DNA from: Bog-473 sp052140165
Lineage (GTDB): Bacteria; Actinomycetota; Acidimicrobiia; Acidimicrobiales; RAAP-2
NCBI GenBank assembly: GCA_052140165.1
Contig: JBKQUM010000117.1
Location: 20,312-84,311 of the forward strand
DNA length: 64,000 nucleotides
Direction: 5' to 3'
A model generated the notes under the pieces. That model was not told where the DNA came from. It worked only from the letters and a program-made list of their open reading frames with translations, and searched no databases. Made by a program: the position numbers and the translations under genes. Positions 46,313 to 54,786 of the stretch are shown here, in pieces. The stretch's first letter is position 1, and the number at the start of each line of letters is the position of its first letter.

Positions 46313-48054
46313 GCCAGGCCCTCCAGCCCGGCCATCACCTCGCCACGGAGCTGGAGCACCGCCTGGGCGTCGTCAGGTCCGGTGGCGTCTCGGGCCCTGG
46401 TCACCGGGGCGAAATCAAACTCCTCTACGGCGGACACCGGGAGCCCCGCCTCGATCAGTCCGAGGCACCGGTCGCAGACACCCAGCACCAGTTCGAGCAA
46501 GGCGCTCTGCTTGTCGGGTCCGCAGTAGGCGTCGTTCTCGCTGAGGGCACTCTGCTGGAGAACCCCCTCCCGCAGCAGTCGCCCTGTGAGCAGCACGATG
46601 CGCTCCCGACCGGGGAGAGCGCTCAGGCCGATGAGCTCGACCACCGAAGCCAGTCGGTCCGCCTCGGCCAGGAGGGCGACCGCCCGGGCGCGGGTGGCGG
46701 CCCACCCGACGCGCCCCTCGGTCGCGTGCCAGGCTGCAACGGCCTGGGCGTCCCGGGAAAAAGACCGACGCCACGTCACTGCTGGGTAGTGCCGGGCATA
46801 GGCGAGCTCCCGGTCGAGAGACCACAGACACCGCACGAACCGCTCCGTGTGAGCCGTCACCGGCTCGGTCATGTCTCCGCCGGGTGGCGACACCGCGCCG
46901 ATGATCGTCACGGAACCCTCGGCGCCACCGAGCGTGGTGGCCCGAGCCGCCCGCTCGTAGAAGGCGGCCAGGGCGGACGCCAAGCCAGCGGGATAGCCCT
47001 CCTCGGCCGGGAGTTCGCCGCTCCGGGATGAGAACTCCCGCAGGGCCTCCGCCCACCTCGACGTCGAGTCGGCGAGCAGCACGGCGTGATAACCCATGTC
47101 GCGGTAGTACTCAGCAACCGTCATGCCGGTGTAGATGCTCGCTTCGCGGGCCATGACGGGCATGTTCGAGGTATTGGCGATCACGACGGTGCGCTCGAGC
47201 AGGCTGCGGCCTGATCTCGGATCGGTGAGCGCAGCGAGATCAGCCAGGGCGTCGGCGAGCTCGTTGCCGCGCTCCCCACATCCAACGAAGACGATGACGT
47301 CAGCGTCGCACCACTTGACGATCTGCTGCAGTAGGACCGTCTTGCCGGTACCGAAACCCCCTGGCACTGCGGCTGTCCCGCCGCGGGCAATCGGGAACAG
47401 CAGGTCGATGACCCGCTGGCCGCTCACGAGCGGCACGAACGGCCGCAGCCGCTCACCGAGGGGCCGTGGTCGGCGTACCGGCCACTCCTCGACCATGGTG
47501 ACGGATTGATCACCCACCGTGGCGATTGGCTCCTCCTCGTCGACCTCGCCGCGGCCGGCGAGCCAACGAAGCGGGCCGGCGGCACCGGGCGGCACCAGGA
47601 CGCGGTGTTCAAAGTCGCCGACGGCCACGCAACCGAGGCGCGTACCCGCTGCCACCTCGGTGCCGATGCGCACCGGCGCCGGCTCGAACGTCCAGTGGGC
47701 GGAGGCCTGCGGGCGCTGCAGCGAACCGGGGGCCAGCCAAACGGGCCGGTCGGCGAGCGGGCGGAGCAGTCCGTCGAAGATGGATCCGAGCAGGCTCGGA
47801 CCGAGGCGCGCGGAGAGAGGTTGCCCCCGCCCCGCCACCGGATCGCCGACCCGCAGTCCGCCGGTGTACTCGAAGGCCTCAGCGGTGAGCGAGCCCTCGT
47901 GGATCGCGACCACCTCGGCGGGGAGTCGCCGGTCACCGACCTCCACGATGTCGAGGGCAGCCACGTCGGCCAGGCCCTCGACTTCCACAAGGGGACCGTT
48001 CACGCGGACCACGCGGCCGCCTACGCTGGCCCCCTCGCTGACGGCGGCGCTCAC
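46309..48054 (-). CDS. ntpA: V/A-type ATPase subunit A (catalytic)
   Basis: 581 aa. Catalytic subunit with the P-loop GGFGTGKT (about 232-239), GCGERGNELADAL, the bulge region, and DSTSRWAEALREFSSRSGELPAEEGYPAGLASALAAFYERAAR. Start choice: the GTG at 48052-48054 gives the 4-bp GTGA overlap with subunit E seen throughout the operon, and is preferred over the TTG two codons upstream. With B it forms the ATP-driven or ATP-synthesising head. Confidence 0.97.
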   Translation of the reverse strand: MSAAVSEGASVGGRVVRVNGPLVEVEGLADVAALDIVEVGDRRLPAEVVAIHEGSLTAEAFEYTGGLRVGDPVAGRGQPLSARLGPSLLGSIFDGLLRPLADRPVWLAPGSLQRPQASAHWTFEPAPVRIGTEVAAGTRLGCVAVGDFEHRVLVPPGAAGPLRWLAGRGEVDEEEPIATVGDQSVTMVEEWPVRRPRPLGERLRPFVPLVSGQRVIDLLFPIARGGTAAVPGGFGTGKTVLLQQIVKWCDADVIVFVGCGERGNELADALADLAALTDPRSGRSLLERTVVIANTSNMPVMAREASIYTGMTVAEYYRDMGYHAVLLADSTSRWAEALREFSSRSGELPAEEGYPAGLASALAAFYERAARATTLGGAEGSVTIIGAVSPPGGDMTEPVTAHTERFVRCLWSLDRELAYARHYPAVTWRRSFSRDAQAVAAWHATEGRVGWAATRARAVALLAEADRLASVVELIGLSALPGRERIVLLTGRLLREGVLQQSALSENDAYCGPDKQSALLELVLGVCDRCLGLIEAGLPVSAVEEFDFAPVTRARDATGPDDAQAVLQLRGEVMAGLEGLA

Positions 48055-48626
48055 GCCCAAAGCCCCTCGAGCACGTCACCGATCGTCTGCAGTTCGAGTT
48101 CGACCAGGACCGGTGCGCTCAAATCGAGCACGACACCGTCGCGCACGGCCACGATGCCGGGACGGCCCCGGTCGGGCTGGCGCACCTCGGCCTGATCACC
48201 TAGACGCGCCCGAGCAACGTCCCCGAGGCGCGCCATGAGAGCGGTTGTCTCGGGGGAGCCTTCCTGGCTCGCGAGCTGCTCCAGCGCGCCCTGGCGCACC
48301 GCCTCGTAGAGGGCACGCTGTGCCTCGAGCACGGTGTGGCGGGCCTCTTGCCGCGCGTCGGCAAGCTGAGCTGCGGCCAACCGCTGTGCGGTGGCCGTGC
48401 CCTCGGCCCGGGCGGCTTGGAGGAGCCGCTCGCCCTCGGCGCGAGCTGCCTCGAGCATTGCCGCACTGTCGGCGTCAGCCTGGGCCAAGACGAGCGCCGA
48501 CTGACGGCGGGCGTCCTCCTCCAGGGCTTCTGTCACGGCACGGAGGCTTGTCCCGAGTCCTGGTCGTGCTGACCCAGGCACTTCCGGGGGCCTGCTCGCG
48601 CTCGGGGGTGAGTCGGTGACGGTCAT
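48051..48626 (-). CDS. ntpE: V/A-type ATPase subunit E (peripheral stalk)
   Basis: 191 aa. A long Ala/Glu/Arg-rich helix (about 28-110) followed by a small globular C-terminal domain (RPGIVAVRDGVVLDLSAPVLVELEL), as in subunit E of the peripheral stalk. It overlaps A and F by 4 bp each. Identification rests mainly on composition, size and operon position. Confidence 0.85.
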   Translation of the reverse strand: MTVTDSPPSASRPPEVPGSARPGLGTSLRAVTEALEEDARRQSALVLAQADADSAAMLEAARAEGERLLQAARAEGTATAQRLAAAQLADARQEARHTVLEAQRALYEAVRQGALEQLASQEGSPETTALMARLGDVARARLGDQAEVRQPDRGRPGIVAVRDGVVLDLSAPVLVELELQTIGDVLEGLWA

Positions 48627-48844
48627 GCCGGCATGGTCACGATCAGGGTGTCGCCGCGCTCGGCCACGACGGCCTGGCCCAGCGCTCGGGCGGCAGCGGG
48701 CGTCAGCACCACGAGGGACGTGTCCGAAGGGAGCAACGCCCAGGTACGTGCCACCTCCTCACCCTCGGCCTCCATCGTCACTGCACCCGCCAGCGCATAC
48801 CCCATGACCCTTGCGGACTCGCCGAGCACCACCACCTGGCCCAT
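48623..48844 (-). CDS. ntpF: V/A-type ATPase subunit F, short form
   Basis: 73 aa, shorter than the usual about 100. MGQVVVLGESARVMGYALAG matches the N-terminal Rossmann-like half of subunit F, and SDTSLVVLTPAAARALG the central part; the C-terminal helix that normally inserts into the rotor is reduced to VVAERGDTLIVTMPA. It sits between K and E, where F is expected. Longer in-frame starts would run through the K gene and are Ser/Pro-rich. Confidence 0.8.
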   Translation of the reverse strand: MGQVVVLGESARVMGYALAGAVTMEAEGEEVARTWALLPSDTSLVVLTPAAARALGQAVVAERGDTLIVTMPA

Positions 48845-48851
48845 GAGCCCG

Positions 48852-49271
48852 TTACGCCTTCCCGATGAGGATGATGGCGACGACCAACCCGTAGATGGCG
48901 ATGCCCTCGGCCAGGCCCACGAAGACCATGGCACGTCCGAACATCTCGGGGCGCTCGCTGATGGCTGCCAGTGCGGCAGATCCGGTGTACGCGACCGCGA
49001 TGGCGGCGCCGATCGACGACCCTGCCACAGCAATGGCCGCGCCGATCAGCGCTTGGCCGGCATAAGGCTTCGCCGCGGCGGCGGTCCCGGTCGCCGCAGC
49101 GCTCGGAGACGCTGAAGCGGCGAGAATGACAAGCACCCCCGCGCCCAGTAGGAGCAGGAGGTTGAGGACCTTGACGGCTCTGATGCAGCCTCGGGGATGT
49201 CTGCGCAGCTCGACGACGATCCCGGCAGATACCGCAGCCAGGACGGGGAGTGCGATGAGCCAGGTGATCAT
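48852..49271 (-). CDS. ntpK: V/A-type ATPase subunit K (proteolipid, c-ring)
   Basis: 139 aa, with an AGGAGG ribosome site before the ATG, the strongest in the operon and consistent with the need for many copies. Hydrophobic helices at about 3-20, 35-53, 72-98 and 110-137. The ion-binding Glu lies in FVGLAEGIAIYGLVVAIILIG. The conserved GSSIGAAIAVAYTGSAALAAISERPEMFGRAM links the last two helices. An extra N-terminal hydrophobic segment makes it longer than an 80-residue two-helix proteolipid. Confidence 0.94.
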   Translation of the reverse strand: MITWLIALPVLAAVSAGIVVELRRHPRGCIRAVKVLNLLLLLGAGVLVILAASASPSAAATGTAAAAKPYAGQALIGAAIAVAGSSIGAAIAVAYTGSAALAAISERPEMFGRAMVFVGLAEGIAIYGLVVAIILIGKA

Positions 49272-49284
49272 GGGGCCTCCTTCT

Positions 49285-50688
49285 TCATTGACGGACTGCT
49301 ACCTGCCAGGGGTGGAACTCGCGGCCCTCGCCGGTGAACACGCGGGAGAACATCTCGTAGTACTCGAGCCTGAGGGCCTGCACACCTGCCACCAGCGCCT
49401 CCAGCGCGAAGGTCACGGCGTTCCCGACCAAGAACAGCAGGATCGCAGTCACCACGCCGAGCAGGCCGCCGACCCGCCACAGGTCCACGGTGCCCTCCCA
49501 CACCAGAGCACCCAAGGCCGCGTGGGTCAGGCCGAAGGCCGCGAGCCGAGCGAAGGAGACGGTGTTTGTGCCCAGCCGAATGACCGAGTCGAAGAGCTCG
49601 ATCCCCGCCTGCAATGCCCCGCCGGCGCGGCCGCCCGCTTCGGCGAACAGCCCGACGAATCCAAGGGCCAGGCCGGTGAGCGCCACGGCGGTGCCGGCGA
49701 GGGCGAGCGTCGAACTGTGCTCGTACCAGCCGGCAAAGACGAGGGCCAGACCGAAATAGAGGCTCCCTCCGGCCAACCCCGACAGTGCCACCAGCAAGCG
49801 AACTGGGCCGCCCTCCCGGAAGCGGTTGACCGAGCCGAGCACATATGAGCATGCCAGGAAGGCAGCCCCGACAGCGATCGAGACGGCGAGCAGCGTCGTG
49901 GCGTTGTCGAGCGGACGGAGCCAAAGCGTCGGCGCCAAACCGGTGGGGCCGAAGGCCTCGCCGTAGGCGAACCCGAAGGCGATGCTCGCCAGCGCGGCTC
50001 CGATCACGAACGGTGCGGCCCAGTGGAACCGGCTGAGTGATGCCGCCTTGCCGGTCCTCGCGCGCCAGACGGCGATGCCAAGACCGAGCAGCAGCAGGCC
50101 CTGCCCTACGTCACCGAACATCATCCCGAACATCACGACGTACGCGAGCCCGGCCAGTACCGAGGGGTTCACATCTGCGTAGGGCACCGTGCCGTAGGTG
50201 TTCACAAGAGGCTGGAACGCCCCGGTCGGACCGCCACCCCGCAGGGAGGTGGGCGGCTGCACCCCCGGTGGCCGGCGGAGGCGAACGACGCTCGCCCCCA
50301 GGGGGGCGAGGCGGGCGGCGAGTTCATCGACGGCACCCGCGGGACTCCAGCCGGCCAGCGCTGTGACCGCGCCTTCTTGCACCATGCTGCTCCCGACCTG
50401 CTCCAACTCTGCCTCGCCAGCCAGCCCGTCGATATCACCGCGGCCTGCGAGCGATGCCACGTCCGCGGGTTCGACGATCAACACTGGCCTTGGCGGACGG
50501 CCTCGTGTCCCGCGCTGGAGGCGCTGCAGGGCGACGGTCGCCGGCCCCGGAGGGGCGTTGTCGAGGCGCTCGGGTTCCACCGTGCCCTCTGCGGCCACGG
50601 CGACGAGGACCGATCGGACGCGGCTGACCGGGGAAACCACTGCGACCCGCTCCATGCGTGCGGGGGCAAGCGCGTCAGGCCACGCCAT
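49285..50688 (-). CDS. ntpI: V/A-type ATPase subunit I (membrane stator, a-subunit)
   Basis: 467 aa, shorter than the usual 600-660. A reduced cytoplasmic N-terminal half (1-165, beginning MERVAVVSPVSRVRSVL after an 11-residue lead) is followed by a membrane domain with about seven helices. Family blocks: TYGTVPYADVNPSVLAGLAYVVMFGMMFGDVGQGLLLL, FGFAYGEAFG and the C-terminal RLAAFGLTHAALGAL...VTFALEALVAGVQALRLEYYEMFSRVFTGEGREF, which contains the conserved Arg and His region of the ion channel. It overlaps subunit C by 14 bp. Confidence 0.95.
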   Translation of the reverse strand: MAWPDALAPARMERVAVVSPVSRVRSVLVAVAAEGTVEPERLDNAPPGPATVALQRLQRGTRGRPPRPVLIVEPADVASLAGRGDIDGLAGEAELEQVGSSMVQEGAVTALAGWSPAGAVDELAARLAPLGASVVRLRRPPGVQPPTSLRGGGPTGAFQPLVNTYGTVPYADVNPSVLAGLAYVVMFGMMFGDVGQGLLLLGLGIAVWRARTGKAASLSRFHWAAPFVIGAALASIAFGFAYGEAFGPTGLAPTLWLRPLDNATTLLAVSIAVGAAFLACSYVLGSVNRFREGGPVRLLVALSGLAGGSLYFGLALVFAGWYEHSSTLALAGTAVALTGLALGFVGLFAEAGGRAGGALQAGIELFDSVIRLGTNTVSFARLAAFGLTHAALGALVWEGTVDLWRVGGLLGVVTAILLFLVGNAVTFALEALVAGVQALRLEYYEMFSRVFTGEGREFHPWQVAVRQ

Positions 50689-51598
50689 CGAGCACCTCCG
50701 CGCCCCGCCCCTGGCGAGCGGCCACCTCCAGGGCAGCCCGCACACGCCACGCGTCCGCCGCGAGGGCCGCCACTGCGCCGACGGTCGCCGCCGGTTCGGG
50801 ACGGCCCCGCATGACCAGGACCAGCCCCTCGCGCCAGAGCCGGTGCCACCAACCGGCCTCTGCTGCCCAGAGATCCTCGGGGCCCGAGACGTCGACCAGC
50901 AACCACGTGCTCTGGCGCGGCAGGCCCTCAGCAAGCTCGCGCAGGGAACGCGCCCGGGCCAGGCGCTCACCCAGCACGGCCCTGGCGTGCGTCGCTGTCG
51001 GACTCCCGGGCTCGAGCGACACGCCCGACGCCAGGCACCGGGCAAACACCAGTGCGGCGTACGTCGTGGCCCATCCGGCGGCCTCGGGCACGTCCTCGGC
51101 GACCCGGTGGGCCAGGGCCAACTCGAGCCCCAGCACGAGAGCACTGCGTTCACTCGCTCCCGGGTCGCCCCACGGCGACGCGGCCAGCGCACTCCGAAGG
51201 TCGCCGACCGTTGTCACCGACGAGAGACGCGGAACCGTGGCGAAGGAGCCGAGTTCGTAGGGGTGCGGCGCCTCGTGGCCCTCCAGTCGCGCCAACTCGC
51301 CTCGCAGGTTGGCAAGCTCAAAGGCACCAGCCAGGACCCTGAGCCGCGACGCGCCCAGTGGTGGGCTCCAGCCGGCGAGCACACGAAGGTTCCACAGGAC
51401 CGAGCCGGCCACTGCACGCCCGGCACTCGCCAGATCGAGGTCAGGGCGAAGCTGCTTCGCGTAGGCGGTGGTGCCGAGCACATCGAGCGCGACCCGGAGT
51501 GATCCGGCTTCAGCCAGCTGGCGGGTCCGGTCCGGGCCGAGGCAATGCTGCACCAGACCCCGGCTCCGGACCTGCGCGGCGACCCACCCGGTGCTCAT
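50675..51598 (-). CDS. ntpC: V/A-type ATPase subunit C-like protein (rotor-stator coupler)
   Basis: 307 aa, Ala/Leu-rich and all-helical with Trp-containing segments, matching the size of the AC39/d-type subunit that links central stalk to c-ring. Sequence identity signals are weak (ANLRGELARLEGHEAPHPYELGSF), so the call rests on size, helical pattern and place in the operon. It overlaps the G/H-like gene by 4 bp and subunit I by 14 bp. Confidence 0.7.
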   Translation of the reverse strand: MSTGWVAAQVRSRGLVQHCLGPDRTRQLAEAGSLRVALDVLGTTAYAKQLRPDLDLASAGRAVAGSVLWNLRVLAGWSPPLGASRLRVLAGAFELANLRGELARLEGHEAPHPYELGSFATVPRLSSVTTVGDLRSALAASPWGDPGASERSALVLGLELALAHRVAEDVPEAAGWATTYAALVFARCLASGVSLEPGSPTATHARAVLGERLARARSLRELAEGLPRQSTWLLVDVSGPEDLWAAEAGWWHRLWREGLVLVMRGRPEPAATVGAVAALAADAWRVRAALEVAARQGRGAEVLDGVA

Positions 51599-52038
51599 GA
51601 TGCAGGCCCTGCAGTCGTGCCAATCGCCAGCACTCTTCGCACGAGCTCATCTACCGCTGGTTGTAAGCCGCGCTCGGCACTGTCGCTGATGGCGCTGGCA
51701 CGTCGCCTTCCATCGTTGAGGAGATCTCGACACTCGTCGGCGGTTCGAGCCAGCAGGACGGCCGCAGCCTCCGCTCTGGCGTCTCTGGCCATGCTGTGCG
51801 CCATAGCGATGATCTCGGATGCTTCTTCGGCTGCACGGGTTCGGCGAGCCTGCGCTCCTGCTTCGGCGCGAGCCACCGTCATCGCGGTGTCCTCGTTGAC
51901 ATCCCGGAGCGCGGCGAAGACCGGCTCGAGCTCCTTCCGAAGTGCCTCACTGCGGTCTGCCGGAACCGTGGCGATAGCCGCAGGGCCAGGCACTGCCATG
52001 AGGCGGAATCGGCGCAACAACTCACCCGGCGTGGGCAC
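51595..52038 (-). CDS. V/A-type ATPase peripheral-stalk subunit G/H-like protein
   Basis: 147 aa from a GTG, the first gene of the operon. It has a long Ala/Glu/Arg coiled coil (about 28-140), consistent with the partner of subunit E in the peripheral stalk. No sequence signature is decisive; it resembles generic stator coiled coils. It overlaps subunit C by 4 bp. Upstream 164 bp to the ACP gene should hold the operon promoter, but no DosR-like box was found there. Confidence 0.65.
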   Translation of the reverse strand: MPTPGELLRRFRLMAVPGPAAIATVPADRSEALRKELEPVFAALRDVNEDTAMTVARAEAGAQARRTRAAEEASEIIAMAHSMARDARAEAAAVLLARTADECRDLLNDGRRRASAISDSAERGLQPAVDELVRRVLAIGTTAGPAS

Positions 52039-52202
52039 GACGTTGCCTCCTCTTCCACCTTGACGGTGCGATCATACGAGTCCACCTGGGCCGAGAGCAT
52101 GGTCGAGCGGATTCACGCCGGGTCGCCACCGTCGGTATCGGCGGCCATATGCGATTGTCGCGCACGGTCGACCCTCGGCCGGTCGGCTCGCGTCGTCGCG
52201 CT

Positions 52203-52445
52203 TCACGCGTGTGCAACCAGGTAGTCGGCACACTTCTCAACGGTTGACAGCTGTGGGTAGTCCAGCTCGGGTATCTCGATGCCCGTCCGCTCGTACAGGC
52301 CGATCATGAAACTCAAGAAGTCCATGGAGTCGAGGTCGAGCGCCTCGGCCATGGACTCCCCCTCCCCGACCTCTTCAAGATCCGCTTCGGGCGCCACATG
52401 ATGAAGCACGTCACGCATGATGGCGAGGGCATCGTCTCGGGTCAC
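52203..52445 (-). CDS. Acyl carrier protein
   Basis: 80 aa. Phosphopantetheine attachment at Ser40 in ALDLDSMDFLSFM; acidic, with the four-helix ACP pattern. GTG start overlapping the E2 stop by 4 bp, so it is translated with the 2-oxoacid dehydrogenase operon. A dedicated ACP in such an operon suggests that the acyl product is transferred to ACP, or that lipoic acid assembly (octanoyl-ACP) is provided locally; both are inference. Confidence 0.93.
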   Translation of the reverse strand: MTRDDALAIMRDVLHHVAPEADLEEVGEGESMAEALDLDSMDFLSFMIGLYERTGIEIPELDYPQLSTVEKCADYLVAHA

Positions 52446-53812
52446 AGTTCCTCCGGTGTTTGCAAGAGATGGTCGATCGCGGAGAGGAAGAGTCCGCCCC
52501 GGTGGCCATCACTCACCCGGTGGTCCGCAGCGAGTGTGGCCGTGACGGTGGGCCGAACGCCGAGCAGGCCGTTCTCAGCCCAGGGTCGTTCGGCGACCTT
52601 GCCGAAGCCGACGAGGGCCACCTGGGGTGGATAGATCACCCCGAAGACCTGATCGACGCCGAGATCCCCGAGGTTCGTGACGGTGATGGTCGGATCACTC
52701 ATCTCCGAACTCCGCAGCCGACCAGCGCGGGCCCTCGCGACGAGATCACGCAGCGCCATCATGAGACTATCGAGTCCCAGGGTGGCTGTGTCGTGGATGG
52801 CTGGCGCGATGACCCCTCCGCCGCGCAGTGAGATGGCCACGCCGACCTGCACTGCCGCGCTCGCCTCGAAGCTCCCGTCGATCATGAAGCCATTCATCTC
52901 GGGGACAGTCGCTACGGCACGAGCTGTCGCCTTGAGCAGCAGCACGGGCATGACAAGACGGTCCCTGATGGAACGACTGGTGTTCACACGCTCCAGCCAC
53001 TCCGATGCCGCCCGCATGTCAATGTTCGTCGAGAGGTAGTAGTGGGGTATCTCCCGCTTGGAGCGGGCCATGAGGGCGCCGATGGCCCGTCGCATTGCGG
53101 CTTGTTTCGCCGCGGCATCGCTCGTCGGGCCGGTGCTCGCAGGAGGCTCAGCGGCGGCCGCGACGGCTGGCTCACTCGGCGCCGCGGCCGGTCGAAAACT
53201 GGGTACGGCGACCTTGTGGACATCCGCCCCCGTCACCGCCCCCCTTGGCCCGGTCCCCTGGACGGAGCTCAGGTCGACGCCAAGCTCGGCTGCCACCCGG
53301 CGGGCCCATGGTGAGGCCCGCACCCGAACAGTCGGAGGCTGTCGCGCGGCAAGAGCCCGCTCGACATCGTGACGAGTGATCACGCCACCCTCGCCGGTGC
53401 CGGTGACTGTCGCGAGGTCGATGCCCGACTCGGCGGCCAAGTGGCGCACCACAGGTGAGCGCACCACGGGTCCCGCTGTCGTGGCCGACTCCCGCCCAGC
53501 CGGGGGTGTGGGCTCGGCCGGGAGAATCGATCCGCTCGAGGCGGCCACGGGGCCGCGTGCCTCGGGGGAGCCCGACGCGCCGCTCCGGACCCGGGCCAGC
53601 ACCGTGCCGACCGGAACCTCGTCGCCCGCGGGCACCACGATCGCCTCGATCACGCCCGACTCGAAGATCTCCACCTCGATCGTCGACTTCTCCGTCTCGA
53701 CGACGGCCACGATGTCGCCGCGCTTGACCTCGTCGCCGGCCTTGACGAGCCACTCGGTGACACGACCCGACTCCATGTCGGCGCCGAGCGAGGGCATGCG
53801 GAAATCCCCCAT
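52442..53812 (-). CDS. Dihydrolipoamide acyltransferase (E2) with two subunit-binding domains
   Basis: 456 aa. One N-terminal lipoyl domain with Lys42 in VVETEKSTIEVE; two consecutive peripheral-subunit-binding domains (about 118-154, SPVVRHLAAESGIDLATVTGTGEGG; and 167-202, SPWARRVAAELGVDLSSVQGTGPRG); and a catalytic core ending AADHRVSDGHRGGLFL with the catalytic His and Asp. Most E2 proteins have one binding domain; two may let it hold E1 and E3 at once. It follows E1beta with a 1-bp stop/start overlap (ATGA-type TGATG). Confidence 0.94.
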   Translation of the reverse strand: MGDFRMPSLGADMESGRVTEWLVKAGDEVKRGDIVAVVETEKSTIEVEIFESGVIEAIVVPAGDEVPVGTVLARVRSGASGSPEARGPVAASSGSILPAEPTPPAGRESATTAGPVVRSPVVRHLAAESGIDLATVTGTGEGGVITRHDVERALAARQPPTVRVRASPWARRVAAELGVDLSSVQGTGPRGAVTGADVHKVAVPSFRPAAAPSEPAVAAAAEPPASTGPTSDAAAKQAAMRRAIGALMARSKREIPHYYLSTNIDMRAASEWLERVNTSRSIRDRLVMPVLLLKATARAVATVPEMNGFMIDGSFEASAAVQVGVAISLRGGGVIAPAIHDTATLGLDSLMMALRDLVARARAGRLRSSEMSDPTITVTNLGDLGVDQVFGVIYPPQVALVGFGKVAERPWAENGLLGVRPTVTATLAADHRVSDGHRGGLFLSAIDHLLQTPEEL

Positions 53813-54786
53813 CAGCCCCCCAGACGGTGCACCGCAGCCACAACATCGGATACCTGTGGCAACGCCGCGTCCTCGAGATGCTTGGCATAGGGGATCGGGA
53901 CCTCGGCCGTGCACACACGGGCGACCGGCGCGTCGAGGTCGTAGAAGCAGTCCTCGCCGATCCGGCTCGCTACCTCGGCGGCAAGGCTCCCCGTACGCCA
54001 GCCTTCGTCCAGCACGACAACGCGGTGGGTCTTCGCCACCGAAGCAGCCACGGTCGCAGAGTCGAGAGGCCGCAGGCAGCGCAGGTCCACGACCTCCGCC
54101 GAGACACCCGCTGCTGCAAGCTCCTCCGCTGCGCCGAGCGCGACGCGGAGGGTCCCCCCGTAGGCGACCAGCGTGACGTCCTGACCCTCCCGCCGAGCTA
54201 CCGCGCCCTCTATGGCCACCGGCCCGGCGCCACCGGGAAGGTCTCCCTTGTCGTTGTACAAGCCGGCATGTTCGAAGATGATGACGGGATCCGGGTCGTC
54301 GAGCGCGGGCTGGAGCATACCGCGGGCATCCTCGATGGTCGCCGGAGCCAGCACTCGAAGACCCGGGATATGCGCGTACCAACCCTCGAGGCTGTGCGAA
54401 TGTTGCGCGGCCACCTGGCGCCCCGCACCGGTCGCCATGCGGATCACCAGTGGCACGCTGAGCTGACCGCCGGACATGTAGCGCAGTGTCGCCGCGTTGT
54501 TCAGGATCTGGTCGAGGGCGAGCAAGCTGAAATTGACAGTCATCACTTCGACGATCGGCCGCAGTCCCCCGAGCGCCGCTCCGATCCCGGCTCCGACGAA
54601 CGCGGACTCCGACAACGGTGTGTCACGGATGCGCTCGGGCCCGAATTCCTCGAGCAAGCCCAAGGTGACGGCATAGCATCCGCCGTAGTGGCCGATGTCC
54701 TCGCCCATGCAAAAGACTCGCTCGTCGGCGAGCATGGCCTGCCGAATCGCCTCACGGACAGCCTCTCGATAGGTGCAAGAACTCAT
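53812..54786 (-). CDS. 2-oxoacid dehydrogenase E1 component, beta subunit
   Basis: 324 aa. Transketolase-like beta subunit: MTYREA-type start (SSCTYREAVREAIRQAM), VFCMGEDIGHYGGCYAVT, the TPP-pocket block TPLSESAFVGAGIGAALGGLRPIVEVM, AAQHSHSLEGWYAHIPGLRVLAP, and a C-terminal VVDLRCLRPLDSATVAASVAKTHRVVVLDEG. It forms an alpha2beta2 E1 with the adjacent alpha gene (4-bp overlap), decarboxylating pyruvate, acetoin or a branched oxoacid. The specificity is not evident from sequence. Confidence 0.95.
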   Translation of the reverse strand: MSSCTYREAVREAIRQAMLADERVFCMGEDIGHYGGCYAVTLGLLEEFGPERIRDTPLSESAFVGAGIGAALGGLRPIVEVMTVNFSLLALDQILNNAATLRYMSGGQLSVPLVIRMATGAGRQVAAQHSHSLEGWYAHIPGLRVLAPATIEDARGMLQPALDDPDPVIIFEHAGLYNDKGDLPGGAGPVAIEGAVARREGQDVTLVAYGGTLRVALGAAEELAAAGVSAEVVDLRCLRPLDSATVAASVAKTHRVVVLDEGWRTGSLAAEVASRIGEDCFYDLDAPVARVCTAEVPIPYAKHLEDAALPQVSDVVAAVHRLGG

